From a virus: a stretch of 64,000 bases of DNA. Location: positions 1-64,000 of the IMG/VR virus record IMGVR_UViG_3300008107_000157. One strand, 5' to 3'. The notes beneath the pieces are model-generated. The model searched no databases, was not told the DNA's origin, and saw nothing but the letters and a program-made list of their open reading frames with translations. How positions within the stretch are numbered: the first letter of the stretch is position 1; the number at the start of each line of letters is the position of its first letter. Below are positions 33,875 to 42,465 of the stretch, piece after piece. Made by a program: the position numbers and the translations under genes.

Positions 33875-35289
33875 ATTGTAATAGTTGAACAAAAGTGATA
33901 AAATTCTTCTAATTCCGGAAACGTTTTAATGAAATCAGTACCTCTGCGTTTATCATGTTCACTAAAATATTTAAAGAAGTTATGTCTATTTTTCATTTGC
34001 TGCATCGAATCTTGTGGTGCTAGCATCCAATCGTAAATTCTTTTAATCTTTTGAACCTCAACATCTGAATATCCAATTTGAGTAGAATTAAAAGATGGGG
34101 TTGAAAAGAATGTTGCCAATTTAGCTTGGTTCATTATTTTTTCTGAAAACTGATGTGGTAACACTTGAACCGTTTGATGTAGTGGGTATCGTAGATATGA
34201 TGAATCTAAGAAAGTTGCCGAATTCCAATAACGATATGGACTTGCATATGTTTCTTTTAATTTATAAATTTCTTTTATCAATTTATCATAATTAAAAACG
34301 GATAAAGCATTATATGTAACCATAAAGGTTACAACTATCTTCGGACAGTTTAAAAGAATTTTATTAATATTATCCCAAAAACGATTAAATTCTAAACCAG
34401 TTCGAATGTATTCAGCTTGTTGTCCCCAAGTATCAGCGGATGTAAATAGAATCAATTCTTTAACTCTACCTTCATCTTCAATTTTCTTTATTTTTTCAAT
34501 CAATTTATCAATCAACGCATCAGGTACACCTAAATTCGAATTAATTGCTAATTTAAGATTTCTATTTGGATTCTTTTCACTAATAATGTAATCCAAAACA
34601 CTCCAAGTATCTTTTGATAATAATGGCTCACCTCCGGTGATTCTGAAGGTGTGTAAATCTCTATATAACTCTGGCCACCATTTCCAAAATGCTTCTACAT
34701 ATGGATTATGCTGTCTTTGTGGAATAGGCATTTTATCTTCACGCTTCATCCAAGTAATATCGTTGAAATTATCAGTAGTTGGAAATCCACCGAATTGCTC
34801 AATTTCTTCCATCCAAGTTGTACTGAATGATGGTCCACAATATGAGCATTTGAAATTACAAACATTTGAAAATGCAACTTCAACATATTTTGGATTATAA
34901 TCATCTCTCCAATCTGAATTAAAAATTTCTTCTTTATGTTCCCAACTCCAACTTTCAGATGATTTAAATATTCTATCACTAAATCTATCCGAATTATCTT
35001 CCACATTCCAACAATAATCACATTCAGCAGGCCTTGCTCCACTTAACATTTCTTTTCTTTTTAGTTTTTTGAAACGAGTATTATGAAGTGCAGATGGATT
35101 TCTTGCTATTTCTTGTTCTGAAATTTTATGAGTAGCGGGGTGATGGCAGGAATGGTTATGTCCACTTTGTAATTGCATAGTTACTTGTGTCCACTTTGCC
35201 AAACACATACCATGTCCGATGGAATCTAATTCGTTTTTTACCTGAACATACAGTGGATTTTCTCCTTTTATAATTTTATCTTCTGCCAT
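33871..35289 (-). CDS. Twitch-type radical SAM protein
   Basis: The protein has 472 residues. The radical SAM [4Fe-4S] motif is Cys144-x3-Cys148-x2-Cys151 in V-C-N-F-K-C-S-Y-C, with R-I-T-G-G-E-P-L at about 216-223. Extra cysteines at 90 and 93 (C-D-Y-C) and a His/Cys-rich stretch at 43-50 suggest further metal sites, as in the twitch-domain group. Such enzymes start radical chemistry with S-adenosylmethionine; sugar or peptide modification is possible. It sits between lectin-like and galactosyltransferase-like genes. Confidence 0.8.
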   Translation of the reverse strand: MAEDKIIKGENPLYVQVKNELDSIGHGMCLAKWTQVTMQLQSGHNHSCHHPATHKISEQEIARNPSALHNTRFKKLKRKEMLSGARPAECDYCWNVEDNSDRFSDRIFKSSESWSWEHKEEIFNSDWRDDYNPKYVEVAFSNVCNFKCSYCGPSFSTTWMEEIEQFGGFPTTDNFNDITWMKREDKMPIPQRQHNPYVEAFWKWWPELYRDLHTFRITGGEPLLSKDTWSVLDYIISEKNPNRNLKLAINSNLGVPDALIDKLIEKIKKIEDEGRVKELILFTSADTWGQQAEYIRTGLEFNRFWDNINKILLNCPKIVVTFMVTYNALSVFNYDKLIKEIYKLKETYASPYRYWNSATFLDSSYLRYPLHQTVQVLPHQFSEKIMNQAKLATFFSTPSFNSTQIGYSDVEVQKIKRIYDWMLAPQDSMQQMKNRHNFFKYFSEHDKRRGTDFIKTFPELEEFYHFCSTITI

Positions 35290-35293
35290 TTTA

Positions 35294-36607
35294 TTATTTT
35301 ATACAATGAACGTTAATCATCTTATGTTTATCAAATATAGTTTGTGTATTTAGATATTTAAATTTTTCATCTAAATTACTCATACCATCGTTTTTATAAT
35401 CTATTTTACCTTGCTGCATTTCTAACACATATCTTCTTTCGTTTGCAGCTGTGGTTTCTCCTTTTGCCCACTTTTCTATTCCACCAACATTAATTAATCC
35501 TTCGGTTTGATGCGGTAAGCATAGAAATTTACCATCTCGTCTATATGGTAAAATTACATCAGAAATTTTTATATCTCTATCTTCAAATGAAACATTTTTA
35601 CATATTCCATCATTTAATTCGGATTGGTCTATAACTCTACCCATCTCATCAAATTCTTTAAAATTATAATGTAATAACAATCCCTTTGTTGAGAATTGTT
35701 TGTGTAATAATTCTATTTCAGCTTCACCTAAAGCTCTGTTCCAAAATTTAATATCTGCAATTTCGCCTTTAAAAAAGGCGTTTGGTTCAAATCCAGCTAC
35801 CGATGGGGTATATCCTATATAGAATGGTTCGCTCCCATATCTTTTTAAAGTATGTTCGTATCTTAGTGGAGATTCTGTACCCGTACCATGTCTTGCGCTA
35901 CTCTCTCTACCATTTAGATAAAAGTGCATTTTTTTGTTATAATCATCTGCAACCATTGTTAGCCAACTCCACTCACCTTCATATCGTTTAAACCATTGAT
36001 ATAAATGTTCTTTATGTGAGTTCCATAGCATGGCTGTATAAGCTCTGCTATTATTAAATGATACACCCCAATCGTAACCTGGCTTTCTAAATATGGGGTA
36101 TTCAACAAACTTTCTATTTTCATCTCCTATCAACCAAATGGGTACTTTTTCAATCTGCTGGTCAGCCTTTACTAATATTGATATTGTATGAGAACTACTT
36201 ATTGCAAATCGCATATCTTCATTGCATGGTATTTTAATCATAGATGTTTTACCATCAAAAATAGCAGCAGTTTTTGTTTTATCAAACTCTATAAACTGCC
36301 TATCAGCCATTCCTTCTTTTACACATCTCCAAAATAAATCATCATCCTCCATACCCCAATCCCAATAATCATTTGAATAACCATTGGTTTTTAGGACTTG
36401 TTCTTTTGTAAATAAAACTGCACCACCAAAATATTCATAATATTTTAATCCATAGTCGGATTGTGAAATACGAACTGCTAAGTGTTTTGGATTATCCGAA
36501 TTGTACGAATAATCGCAACTCTCATCTTCTGGCACCATATCAATATCATGCCATACAATGTAATCACACCCATCTTCAAATGCGTATTTAGCAGCAACAT
36601 TTTTCAT
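35294..36607 (-). CDS. N-terminally truncated GT7-like + LamG protein
   Basis: The reading frame starts at MKNVAAKYAFEDG and gives 437 residues. It keeps H-D-I-D-M-V-P (metal site), Y-F-G-G-A-V-L-F and W-D-W-G-M-E-D-D-D of beta-1,4-galactosyltransferase-like enzymes, then a LamG sandwich (about 115-300). Compared with the tandem paralogue upstream it lacks about 50 N-terminal residues, including the V-P-Y-R-D-R donor-binding motif. Codons just before the ATG still read F-N-R-G, which matches the paralogue, up to a TAG ten codons further back. This suggests a deletion by recombination between the tandem copies. It is probably inactive as a transferase. Confidence 0.65.
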   Translation of the reverse strand: MKNVAAKYAFEDGCDYIVWHDIDMVPEDESCDYSYNSDNPKHLAVRISQSDYGLKYYEYFGGAVLFTKEQVLKTNGYSNDYWDWGMEDDDLFWRCVKEGMADRQFIEFDKTKTAAIFDGKTSMIKIPCNEDMRFAISSSHTISILVKADQQIEKVPIWLIGDENRKFVEYPIFRKPGYDWGVSFNNSRAYTAMLWNSHKEHLYQWFKRYEGEWSWLTMVADDYNKKMHFYLNGRESSARHGTGTESPLRYEHTLKRYGSEPFYIGYTPSVAGFEPNAFFKGEIADIKFWNRALGEAEIELLHKQFSTKGLLLHYNFKEFDEMGRVIDQSELNDGICKNVSFEDRDIKISDVILPYRRDGKFLCLPHQTEGLINVGGIEKWAKGETTAANERRYVLEMQQGKIDYKNDGMSNLDEKFKYLNTQTIFDKHKMINVHCIK

Positions 36608-36610
36608 CAA

Positions 36611-36640
36611 TCCCCTATTAAAAAGATGTTCATCAATATA
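36611..36640 (-). other. Remnant coding sequence and deletion scar
   Basis: On the minus strand this gap reads in frame with the truncated galactosyltransferase as Y-I-D-E-H-L-F-N-R-G after a TAG. The last four residues match the F-N-R-G-K-L-L-N motif of the intact paralogue. It marks the point where the N-terminal part is missing. Confidence 0.5.
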
Positions 36641-38068
36641 CTAAATTAATACAGATAAATGATGATACTTTTGTATATGTGAATTACCAATAATCTGATA
36701 CATACAGCTATTTAATCCATCCTTTTTTGTATCATATAAATCTTGCTTTATTTCATTTAAGAATTTTATCTGATTTATACGGGTTTCATTATGAACCCAT
36801 CTACCACCATCCCAACTATTTGTCTTATGTGATAATAGTTTAAATAATCCAACACGTCTATATGGAACATCTATCATTTTACCCAATGATTCTGTTGATT
36901 TAATAAAATGAGAATTAAATACTTGTCCATCATTTTTATTAAAAGTTAAGTCCATTATGTAATTGTTTCTAACAAATTTTGAATCATAATAGAGCATTAA
37001 ATTTTCAGCGGAATTGTAGCCTCTAAAATTTTCTAATAAAGAATTTTCTAAAGCCGTTTCTGATAATGTTTGAATTTCTTTAGGACTCAATATATCGTTG
37101 AATATTGCAAATTCGGAAATTGTTCCTGAAAAATAATTTGGATTACTTCTTTTCGGGTCTCCTACTCCTAAATAAAAATGCTGCTCCTTAGAATAATCTT
37201 TTAATTTTCCTTTGTAATAATCTCTACCAACTAACTCACCATCTTTATAAAAAGAAATTGTTTTTTCTTCAGCATTTATTACTAAAGCTATTTGTGTAAA
37301 ATGGTTTGTAAGTATTTCCGAATTTATTGAGATACATTTATTTTTATCATCCCAAACATCTACTTTATATCTTCTAAAAGAATTAAAAGAAATATTTGTA
37401 TCGTATCCCGGTATAGAAAATACCGTAAAATCATCATATTCCAAATTTGGATTTGAAACCAAATCATCTGGCTTAAAACTTATTAATATGGTTCTGTTTT
37501 TTGAAAAATCTAATAAATCTTTTTTCTCTATTTTAATATGAGATTGCGAACCATCGAAGTACAATCCATATACATTTTTTACATCATTTTTTCCAATGAT
37601 TGTAGTATCTAATGGTAGATTTTCGTTTTTACTTCTAAATAATAAATCATCATCTTCAAACCCCCATCCCCAATATAAATTAGAATAACCATTTATTTTT
37701 TCAAATGCTTCATTTGAAAACATAGTTACACCACCAAAATAATCTTCAAATGATAAATTTTTTGATTTATCGTTTTCTAATTCAAATTCGGTAGCAAGAT
37801 GTAGTGGTATATCTGAATATGAATAATCAACATCAATCGGAATCATATCCACATCGTGAAATACAACGTAATTACAATCTAATTTTTTAGCTTCTAAAAA
37901 GCCTATATTTAATAATTTTCCTCTATTAAATGGTTTTTTATCAGATTGCTCTACGACTATTAATTCGTATTCTATATCATTGTTCGAAAGATAGGAAGGC
38001 ATTTGCTTTATAAATTTTTCCAAATGTTCTTGTCTATCTCTATATGGAACTATAACTCCTAATTTCAT
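36641..38068 (-). CDS. GT7 beta-1,4-galactosyltransferase-like enzyme fused to LamG
   Basis: The protein has 475 residues. The catalytic domain (1-165) has V-P-Y-R-D-R (7-12), F-N-R-G-K-L-L-N-I-G-F (47-57), the D-V-D metal motif (72-74) and W-G-W-G-F-E-D-D-D (133-141), all hallmarks of animal-type beta4-galactosyltransferases (GT7). A concanavalin A/LamG-like beta-sandwich of about 170 residues follows, then a C-terminal domain shared with the two paralogues. The enzyme would transfer a sugar from UDP-Gal, UDP-GalNAc or a relative; the lectin part may hold the acceptor glycan. Confidence 0.78.
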   Translation of the reverse strand: MKLGVIVPYRDRQEHLEKFIKQMPSYLSNNDIEYELIVVEQSDKKPFNRGKLLNIGFLEAKKLDCNYVVFHDVDMIPIDVDYSYSDIPLHLATEFELENDKSKNLSFEDYFGGVTMFSNEAFEKINGYSNLYWGWGFEDDDLLFRSKNENLPLDTTIIGKNDVKNVYGLYFDGSQSHIKIEKKDLLDFSKNRTILISFKPDDLVSNPNLEYDDFTVFSIPGYDTNISFNSFRRYKVDVWDDKNKCISINSEILTNHFTQIALVINAEEKTISFYKDGELVGRDYYKGKLKDYSKEQHFYLGVGDPKRSNPNYFSGTISEFAIFNDILSPKEIQTLSETALENSLLENFRGYNSAENLMLYYDSKFVRNNYIMDLTFNKNDGQVFNSHFIKSTESLGKMIDVPYRRVGLFKLLSHKTNSWDGGRWVHNETRINQIKFLNEIKQDLYDTKKDGLNSCMYQIIGNSHIQKYHHLSVLI

Positions 38069-38076
38069 ATTTTAAT

Positions 38077-38397
38077 TTAGACTGTTTCTATATCTTTTTT
38101 TGGTCTTACCTTTCTAACAGGCATTGGATTTGATTCGGATTGAGTTACTTCTGCTGTATCTTCATCCCCGCCATTACTTCTAGCTTTTGCTAAATTGTGA
38201 AACTCATACAAATAGTATGCAATTCTCTCACTCCAATCTTTTTTATCAATTTCTTCAAACCAAATAGTTAACGCATCTAATGAATTTGCAATCTTTTCCA
38301 TTGCTTTCACTTTTCTGGTTTCTAACACAACTAATTCTAAATTGGTAGGTTGCGGGGTTTGTTCTTGTTTTACATCTTCTTTTTTACTTGTAGCCAT
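38077..38397 (-). CDS. Hypothetical protein within the GT7 block
   Basis: The protein has 106 residues. The ends are polar and probably disordered (Lys/Glu/Gln at the start, Pro/Arg/Lys at the end). The centre (about 20-75) is a helical segment with W-F-E-E-I-D-K-K-D-W-S-E-R-I-A-Y-Y-L-Y-E-F. I do not recognise a family. Short gaps to both neighbours show it is co-transcribed with the galactosyltransferase genes. Confidence 0.6.
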   Translation of the reverse strand: MATSKKEDVKQEQTPQPTNLELVVLETRKVKAMEKIANSLDALTIWFEEIDKKDWSERIAYYLYEFHNLAKARSNGGDEDTAEVTQSESNPMPVRKVRPKKDIETV

Positions 38398-38401
38398 ATT
38401 A

Positions 38402-39856
38402 TTAAATTTTAATTGAATGTATGAATATGTTTTCTTTTATTTTTTTAGTTTCCTTTAGGTCATACGATAAAGTATTTAACCCAAAATTATCAGTATTTAA
38501 TACGCCAGATGCAATTTCATAAAAGAATATATTTTCATTCTCTATAAAGTTTTCATCTTTTTCATCCCACTTATAATTCTCTAATTTAAGGAATTTTTTT
38601 GAATTTTCCAAAATTTCAAAATATCCTGGGGATTCTTCGGGCATTGGAAATTTATATGATACGTTTATATCTTCTTTTTCTATCTCTGAAATCAATCCGG
38701 TTGATATTCCCCTTAAATTACTTTTTGATTTCTTAGAAATATCTACATAGAAATCTCCGAATCTTTTATCAAATGGTATATTGATTACAGGTTCAAACGT
38801 TGTACTTTTTTCTTTGTACCCATCTACATATATTTTTTGAATTTCTGATTCTTTTAGTGCGTAATCAAATATTAGTAGTTCTGATATTTTTCCTCTTAAA
38901 TTGTTTTTATATTCTAAACTACCAACCCAAACATCACTCATTGATGTATCCAATATATTTGGTGATATATTTACTCTACTAACATCTTTTCCATTCAAAT
39001 ATAAAACCATTTCCGAATTATTTAAATCGATGGTTAATCCAATATTAACCCATTCGTTACAATAGTTTCTATGTGGAAACCATATTTGATGTAATTCTTT
39101 TTTATCATTCCAAATTTGAGCAACTATGGCTTCATTCTTCATCACAAATAATCCAATATCATATCCTTTTTTCCCAACAATGCAGGCATTTTGAATTTGG
39201 TCATCATTTATATATGCATTTACCGATATTGTAAATGAATCGTTAAATGTTAAATTGGTAACTTTATTGGATTTAATTACACCACATGTATTATCGCTAC
39301 ACAACAATGGATATATTGTTTTTTTAATTTCTCTATTAGCTAACTTACTATCTGTTAGCATATGAGGTTTATATAAATTTTTAGTAAAGAACTTATTGAG
39401 AGTTAGGTATCCTTTTTTATTTAATCGATAATGTAAATCATTCCAATGAAATGCTCCACCCCAATAATCATTACTAAATCCATTAATTTTTTGGAATTGT
39501 TGTTTATTTATTTTAAATGCTCCTCCAATCCAATCGGCATAAGGTCTTAAATTTGAACACAAATGCGTTGGTTTATCCGAATACCAATAATCACATCTTT
39601 CGTCTTTCGGTAAAACATCTATATCGTGAAATATGAAATAGTCATTATCATCTTTTGCTAAATCGAATCCGATGTTACATAATTTACCATAATTAAAATA
39701 TAAATCTGCATATTTTTGGTTCATAAAATGAATAGTATAATCCATTTTATCTTCTAAGAAATATTCCATATGGCCGGAGAATTTATACATTTCATCCAAC
39801 CTATTTTCGGTATATGGTACAATTATTGCTAATTTTTTATTTTCAGCACCTTTCAT
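38402..39856 (-). CDS. GT7-like + LamG protein, divergent paralogue
   Basis: The protein has 484 residues. I-V-P-Y-T-E-N-R (12-19), F-N-Y-G-K-L-C-N-I-G-F (54-64) and F-H-D-I-D-V-L-P (76-83) follow the GT7 layout. The usual W-G-W-G-x-E-D-D-D is replaced by W-G-G-A-F-H-W-N-D-L, so the acceptor and catalytic acidic cluster differs and specificity or activity may have changed. The C-terminal LamG part has F-T-I-S-V-N-A-Y and V-L-Y-L-N-G-K. It is the third member of the GT7-LamG set. Confidence 0.72.
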   Translation of the reverse strand: MKGAENKKLAIIVPYTENRLDEMYKFSGHMEYFLEDKMDYTIHFMNQKYADLYFNYGKLCNIGFDLAKDDNDYFIFHDIDVLPKDERCDYWYSDKPTHLCSNLRPYADWIGGAFKINKQQFQKINGFSNDYWGGAFHWNDLHYRLNKKGYLTLNKFFTKNLYKPHMLTDSKLANREIKKTIYPLLCSDNTCGVIKSNKVTNLTFNDSFTISVNAYINDDQIQNACIVGKKGYDIGLFVMKNEAIVAQIWNDKKELHQIWFPHRNYCNEWVNIGLTIDLNNSEMVLYLNGKDVSRVNISPNILDTSMSDVWVGSLEYKNNLRGKISELLIFDYALKESEIQKIYVDGYKEKSTTFEPVINIPFDKRFGDFYVDISKKSKSNLRGISTGLISEIEKEDINVSYKFPMPEESPGYFEILENSKKFLKLENYKWDEKDENFIENENIFFYEIASGVLNTDNFGLNTLSYDLKETKKIKENIFIHSIKI

Positions 39857-40713
39857 TATAAACTTATTATTTTTTTACTTAAATGATTCCAGTTTTTATA
39901 GTTTTCATAGTTTGGAGTTATACACTCCTCAAACATATACTCTTTATTAGAAATATCTACTATGAATTTATTCTCTTTTAGAGATTCATACATTTTCCTA
40001 TATTCATCTGAATATGAATATGGTGTATTAATATCTGCAACTGCTTTTAATCTTCTTCTTACTGTTGAATCCCATTTAAAATGATGTACTTGTGTGAAAT
40101 TTTTATCAACGGGGTATCTTAGCGGATGATTCCAACCTCTCCACTTCCAAGTAGTTTCACCATCAATAATAGCATAATGTTGTCCGTTTGATATTTGAAC
40201 ATTACCCTTACATAAAGTAACTTTATTTGGACAAGCTCCACTCATCGGTTGTCTAAAAAATCCAGCCATTGGAAACTCTTTCCAAATATTAGTATCATCA
40301 TCTATTGATGGAAAATCGCCATCAATACCAATTCTATCTATAAATCCACCAGTTACGAATTTCCATCCATTTATATCACAATCGGTTATTATTTCTGATA
40401 TCGGTTTTGAATACAATTGAAATTCATCATCATCTGCTACAATCCACCAATCATTTGGGAATAGCATTTTAGTTTCATTGTATAGATTTGTAACCATTTC
40501 CCAATCAAATGGTTTGTGAGTTTTTACTTTGTGAATTTTTAATCCGAAATCGGCACAAATATCTGCTATCTCAAATTCTATTTTCTTATTTGTTTCGGAG
40601 TTTTCATATACCACAACAAATATATCGCTCACTATATCTTTATAGTGATTCAATTGATGTCGTAATGTATTGGTGCGGTGTCCTGTAACTGTTACCAATT
40701 TTGGTTTAACCAT
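39856..40713 (-). CDS. Glycosyltransferase, GT2/GT92-like
   Basis: The protein has 285 residues. W-W-I-V-A-D-D-D-E-F (89-98) is a clear metal/nucleotide-sugar site of the GT-A fold. The N-terminus L-V-T-V-T-G-H-R-T and V-V-V-Y-E-N-S-E resemble the Rossmann-like first half. Q-V-H-H-F-K-W-D near residue 215 is a conserved His/Trp block typical of the family's C-terminal part. It overlaps the GT7-like gene by one base. Sugar specificity unknown. Confidence 0.72.
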   Translation of the reverse strand: MVKPKLVTVTGHRTNTLRHQLNHYKDIVSDIFVVVYENSETNKKIEFEIADICADFGLKIHKVKTHKPFDWEMVTNLYNETKMLFPNDWWIVADDDEFQLYSKPISEIITDCDINGWKFVTGGFIDRIGIDGDFPSIDDDTNIWKEFPMAGFFRQPMSGACPNKVTLCKGNVQISNGQHYAIIDGETTWKWRGWNHPLRYPVDKNFTQVHHFKWDSTVRRRLKAVADINTPYSYSDEYRKMYESLKENKFIVDISNKEYMFEECITPNYENYKNWNHLSKKIISL

Positions 40714-40738
40714 AACTTATTGTCTTCGTTTATATATA

Positions 40739-41497
40739 TTATTTTTTGGTTAATACTGTTAAACCAGTACTTGTGGTTTTAGATGTAAACATACGAAAAT
40801 TTTTTAAATTTACCAAATTCCAATCATTATTTTTTTCTAATTCTTTAATAAATTTAGCAGGGCCATCAAATGGAACAAAATCTTTTTTAGCTTCTTCTGT
40901 AATAATAAATGTGTCTTGGTATTTTTGGTCTATATCGTGAATTGTAATAATTCCGTTTTCTGACATTATTTGTGAATATAGTTCAAAATCTTTTTTAACT
41001 CCCTCATATGAATGGTCACCATCTATGTGTAGATAATCAATTTTAATATCTTGTCTTACAAAATAATCATAATATGCTCTTTCGGATGTTTCTAAAATTA
41101 CTTGGGGTTGAAAATGTGTTCTTAAAAAAGAATTCTCATCAGTCCAATCGGTATATCCACCTATACCATTAGCCGCATCTACGATAATTGTAGTTCCAAT
41201 ATCTCCCCATTCGTTTGTATTTTTTCCTTCAAAAATACCCTGCTCCCATAAATCATATCGTGATTGTGTCATAAGACGTGGTATAAATCCACCTCCCGTT
41301 CCAATACATACGCATATTTTTGCTCTAATAAATTGAATGAAAGAATATACCAACAACCCATCGCCTAAGTGTAAATCGGTTGCACCATGTGTCCAACGAT
41401 AATTTATCGGAGTATGTATCATATTACCATCTTCATTAATAATATGATTATTAGTTAAATAATCTTTAACTATATTTAAATTGATAAGACTTTGCAT
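40739..41497 (-). CDS. Class I SAM-dependent methyltransferase (Methyltransf_24-like)
   Basis: The protein has 252 residues. The SAM-binding glycine motif I-G-T-G-G-G is at 65-70 and the later block Y-L-H-I-D-G-D-H-S-Y-E-G-V-K-K-D (155-170) is typical of the Methyltransf_24 group, often found in LPS and sugar-modification loci. In this cassette O- or N-methylation of a sugar is the likely job. It overlaps the GT-B gene upstream by 22 bases. Confidence 0.75.
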   Translation of the reverse strand: MQSLINLNIVKDYLTNNHIINEDGNMIHTPINYRWTHGATDLHLGDGLLVYSFIQFIRAKICVCIGTGGGFIPRLMTQSRYDLWEQGIFEGKNTNEWGDIGTTIIVDAANGIGGYTDWTDENSFLRTHFQPQVILETSERAYYDYFVRQDIKIDYLHIDGDHSYEGVKKDFELYSQIMSENGIITIHDIDQKYQDTFIITEEAKKDFVPFDGPAKFIKELEKNNDWNLVNLKNFRMFTSKTTSTGLTVLTKK

Positions 41498-42465
41498 ATT
41501 TCAGTAACCCAGTTTTGTTTATTAATGTATTTGGTTAATCCATCTCTTAATTTAGAAAATTCTAAATTTATAGTATTGAAATCATCTTCTAATATTTTTA
41601 AATATCTTTGGTGAAATTCACCTTTACTACCTGCTCTATATTTGTAATCAATATGTTTCATCCATTCCGTATGTATGATTGGAATTTTACCATTATCGAC
41701 CGCATCAAAGATTGCGTATCCAAATGGCTCTTTTTCATAACATCCGTGAAATATCTGAAAATTACTTTCAAAAAACTTTTTATGAAATCTATAATCAAAT
41801 TCTATAAATCTATGATAATCTGAATTTGTATTCGAACTTTCTAACATTCGTTTATAGTCATATTTGTTTGAAAATATAATCGATGGAATGTAATCTAAAT
41901 AATGTGCGTTTTTTCTCGTTTCACACCTAGCCGCATATCCCACTTTATTGGTTATGATTCCTAAAAATGGTTTGCTTTCTTTCCATTCATAATAATTTGT
42001 AATGTTAATAACGTGTGGATAACTTTCATGTATAGTATCGTTTTCATATCCAATCCAAATTATATTATCCGAATTATCTAATATTTCCTTTTGCCATTCC
42101 CAATCTATTTTAGTCATTATGTTTTCATAATCAGAATTCAAACCCATCATATCAGGAATAAAAGCATGAACAAAGGTTGTGTGAGTTTTATGTAAATACT
42201 TTTTGATTATAGGATTTGGTTTGTAAGAATGATGTAAAAAAACTATTTTATCACAAGACTCCAATAAGGCATCTACTTTTCCATCATTTTCAAATGTGTA
42301 TAATTTATAAAAATCTTCTTTTCTATTTACTAAAGGTCTACCATCTATTAGTAAAACAAATTTCTCTTTTATTAATGGAAATATATTTTCTATAAAATTA
42401 GACACCCATAAATCAGAACCTCCTATAACATTTTCATTATAACCCGTTGTTATGAATACTATCAT
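41476..42465 (-). CDS. GT-B-fold glycosyltransferase-like protein
   Basis: The protein has 329 residues. The N-terminus F-I-T-T-G-Y-N-E-N-V-I-G-G-S-D-L-W fits the acceptor-side start of GT4-like enzymes. Near residue 245, H-G-C-Y-E-K-E-P-F-G-Y-A-I-F-D-A-V-D-N-G-K-I-P-I-I fits the donor-side E-x-F-G-x-x-x-x-E-A motif with Asp for Glu. It is the first gene of the glycan cassette after the fibre and overlaps the fibre stop (ATGA). It may attach the first sugar to the fibre; this is inference from position. Confidence 0.7.
   Translation of the reverse strand: MIVFITTGYNENVIGGSDLWVSNFIENIFPLIKEKFVLLIDGRPLVNRKEDFYKLYTFENDGKVDALLESCDKIVFLHHSYKPNPIIKKYLHKTHTTFVHAFIPDMMGLNSDYENIMTKIDWEWQKEILDNSDNIIWIGYENDTIHESYPHVINITNYYEWKESKPFLGIITNKVGYAARCETRKNAHYLDYIPSIIFSNKYDYKRMLESSNTNSDYHRFIEFDYRFHKKFFESNFQIFHGCYEKEPFGYAIFDAVDNGKIPIIHTEWMKHIDYKYRAGSKGEFHQRYLKILEDDFNTINLEFSKLRDGLTKYINKQNWVTEICKVLSI

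Noticed and set aside
34746-35042. Second minus-strand frame inside the radical SAM gene
   Set aside because: It overlaps fully with the radical SAM coding frame, which has clear motifs, and has no independent evidence.
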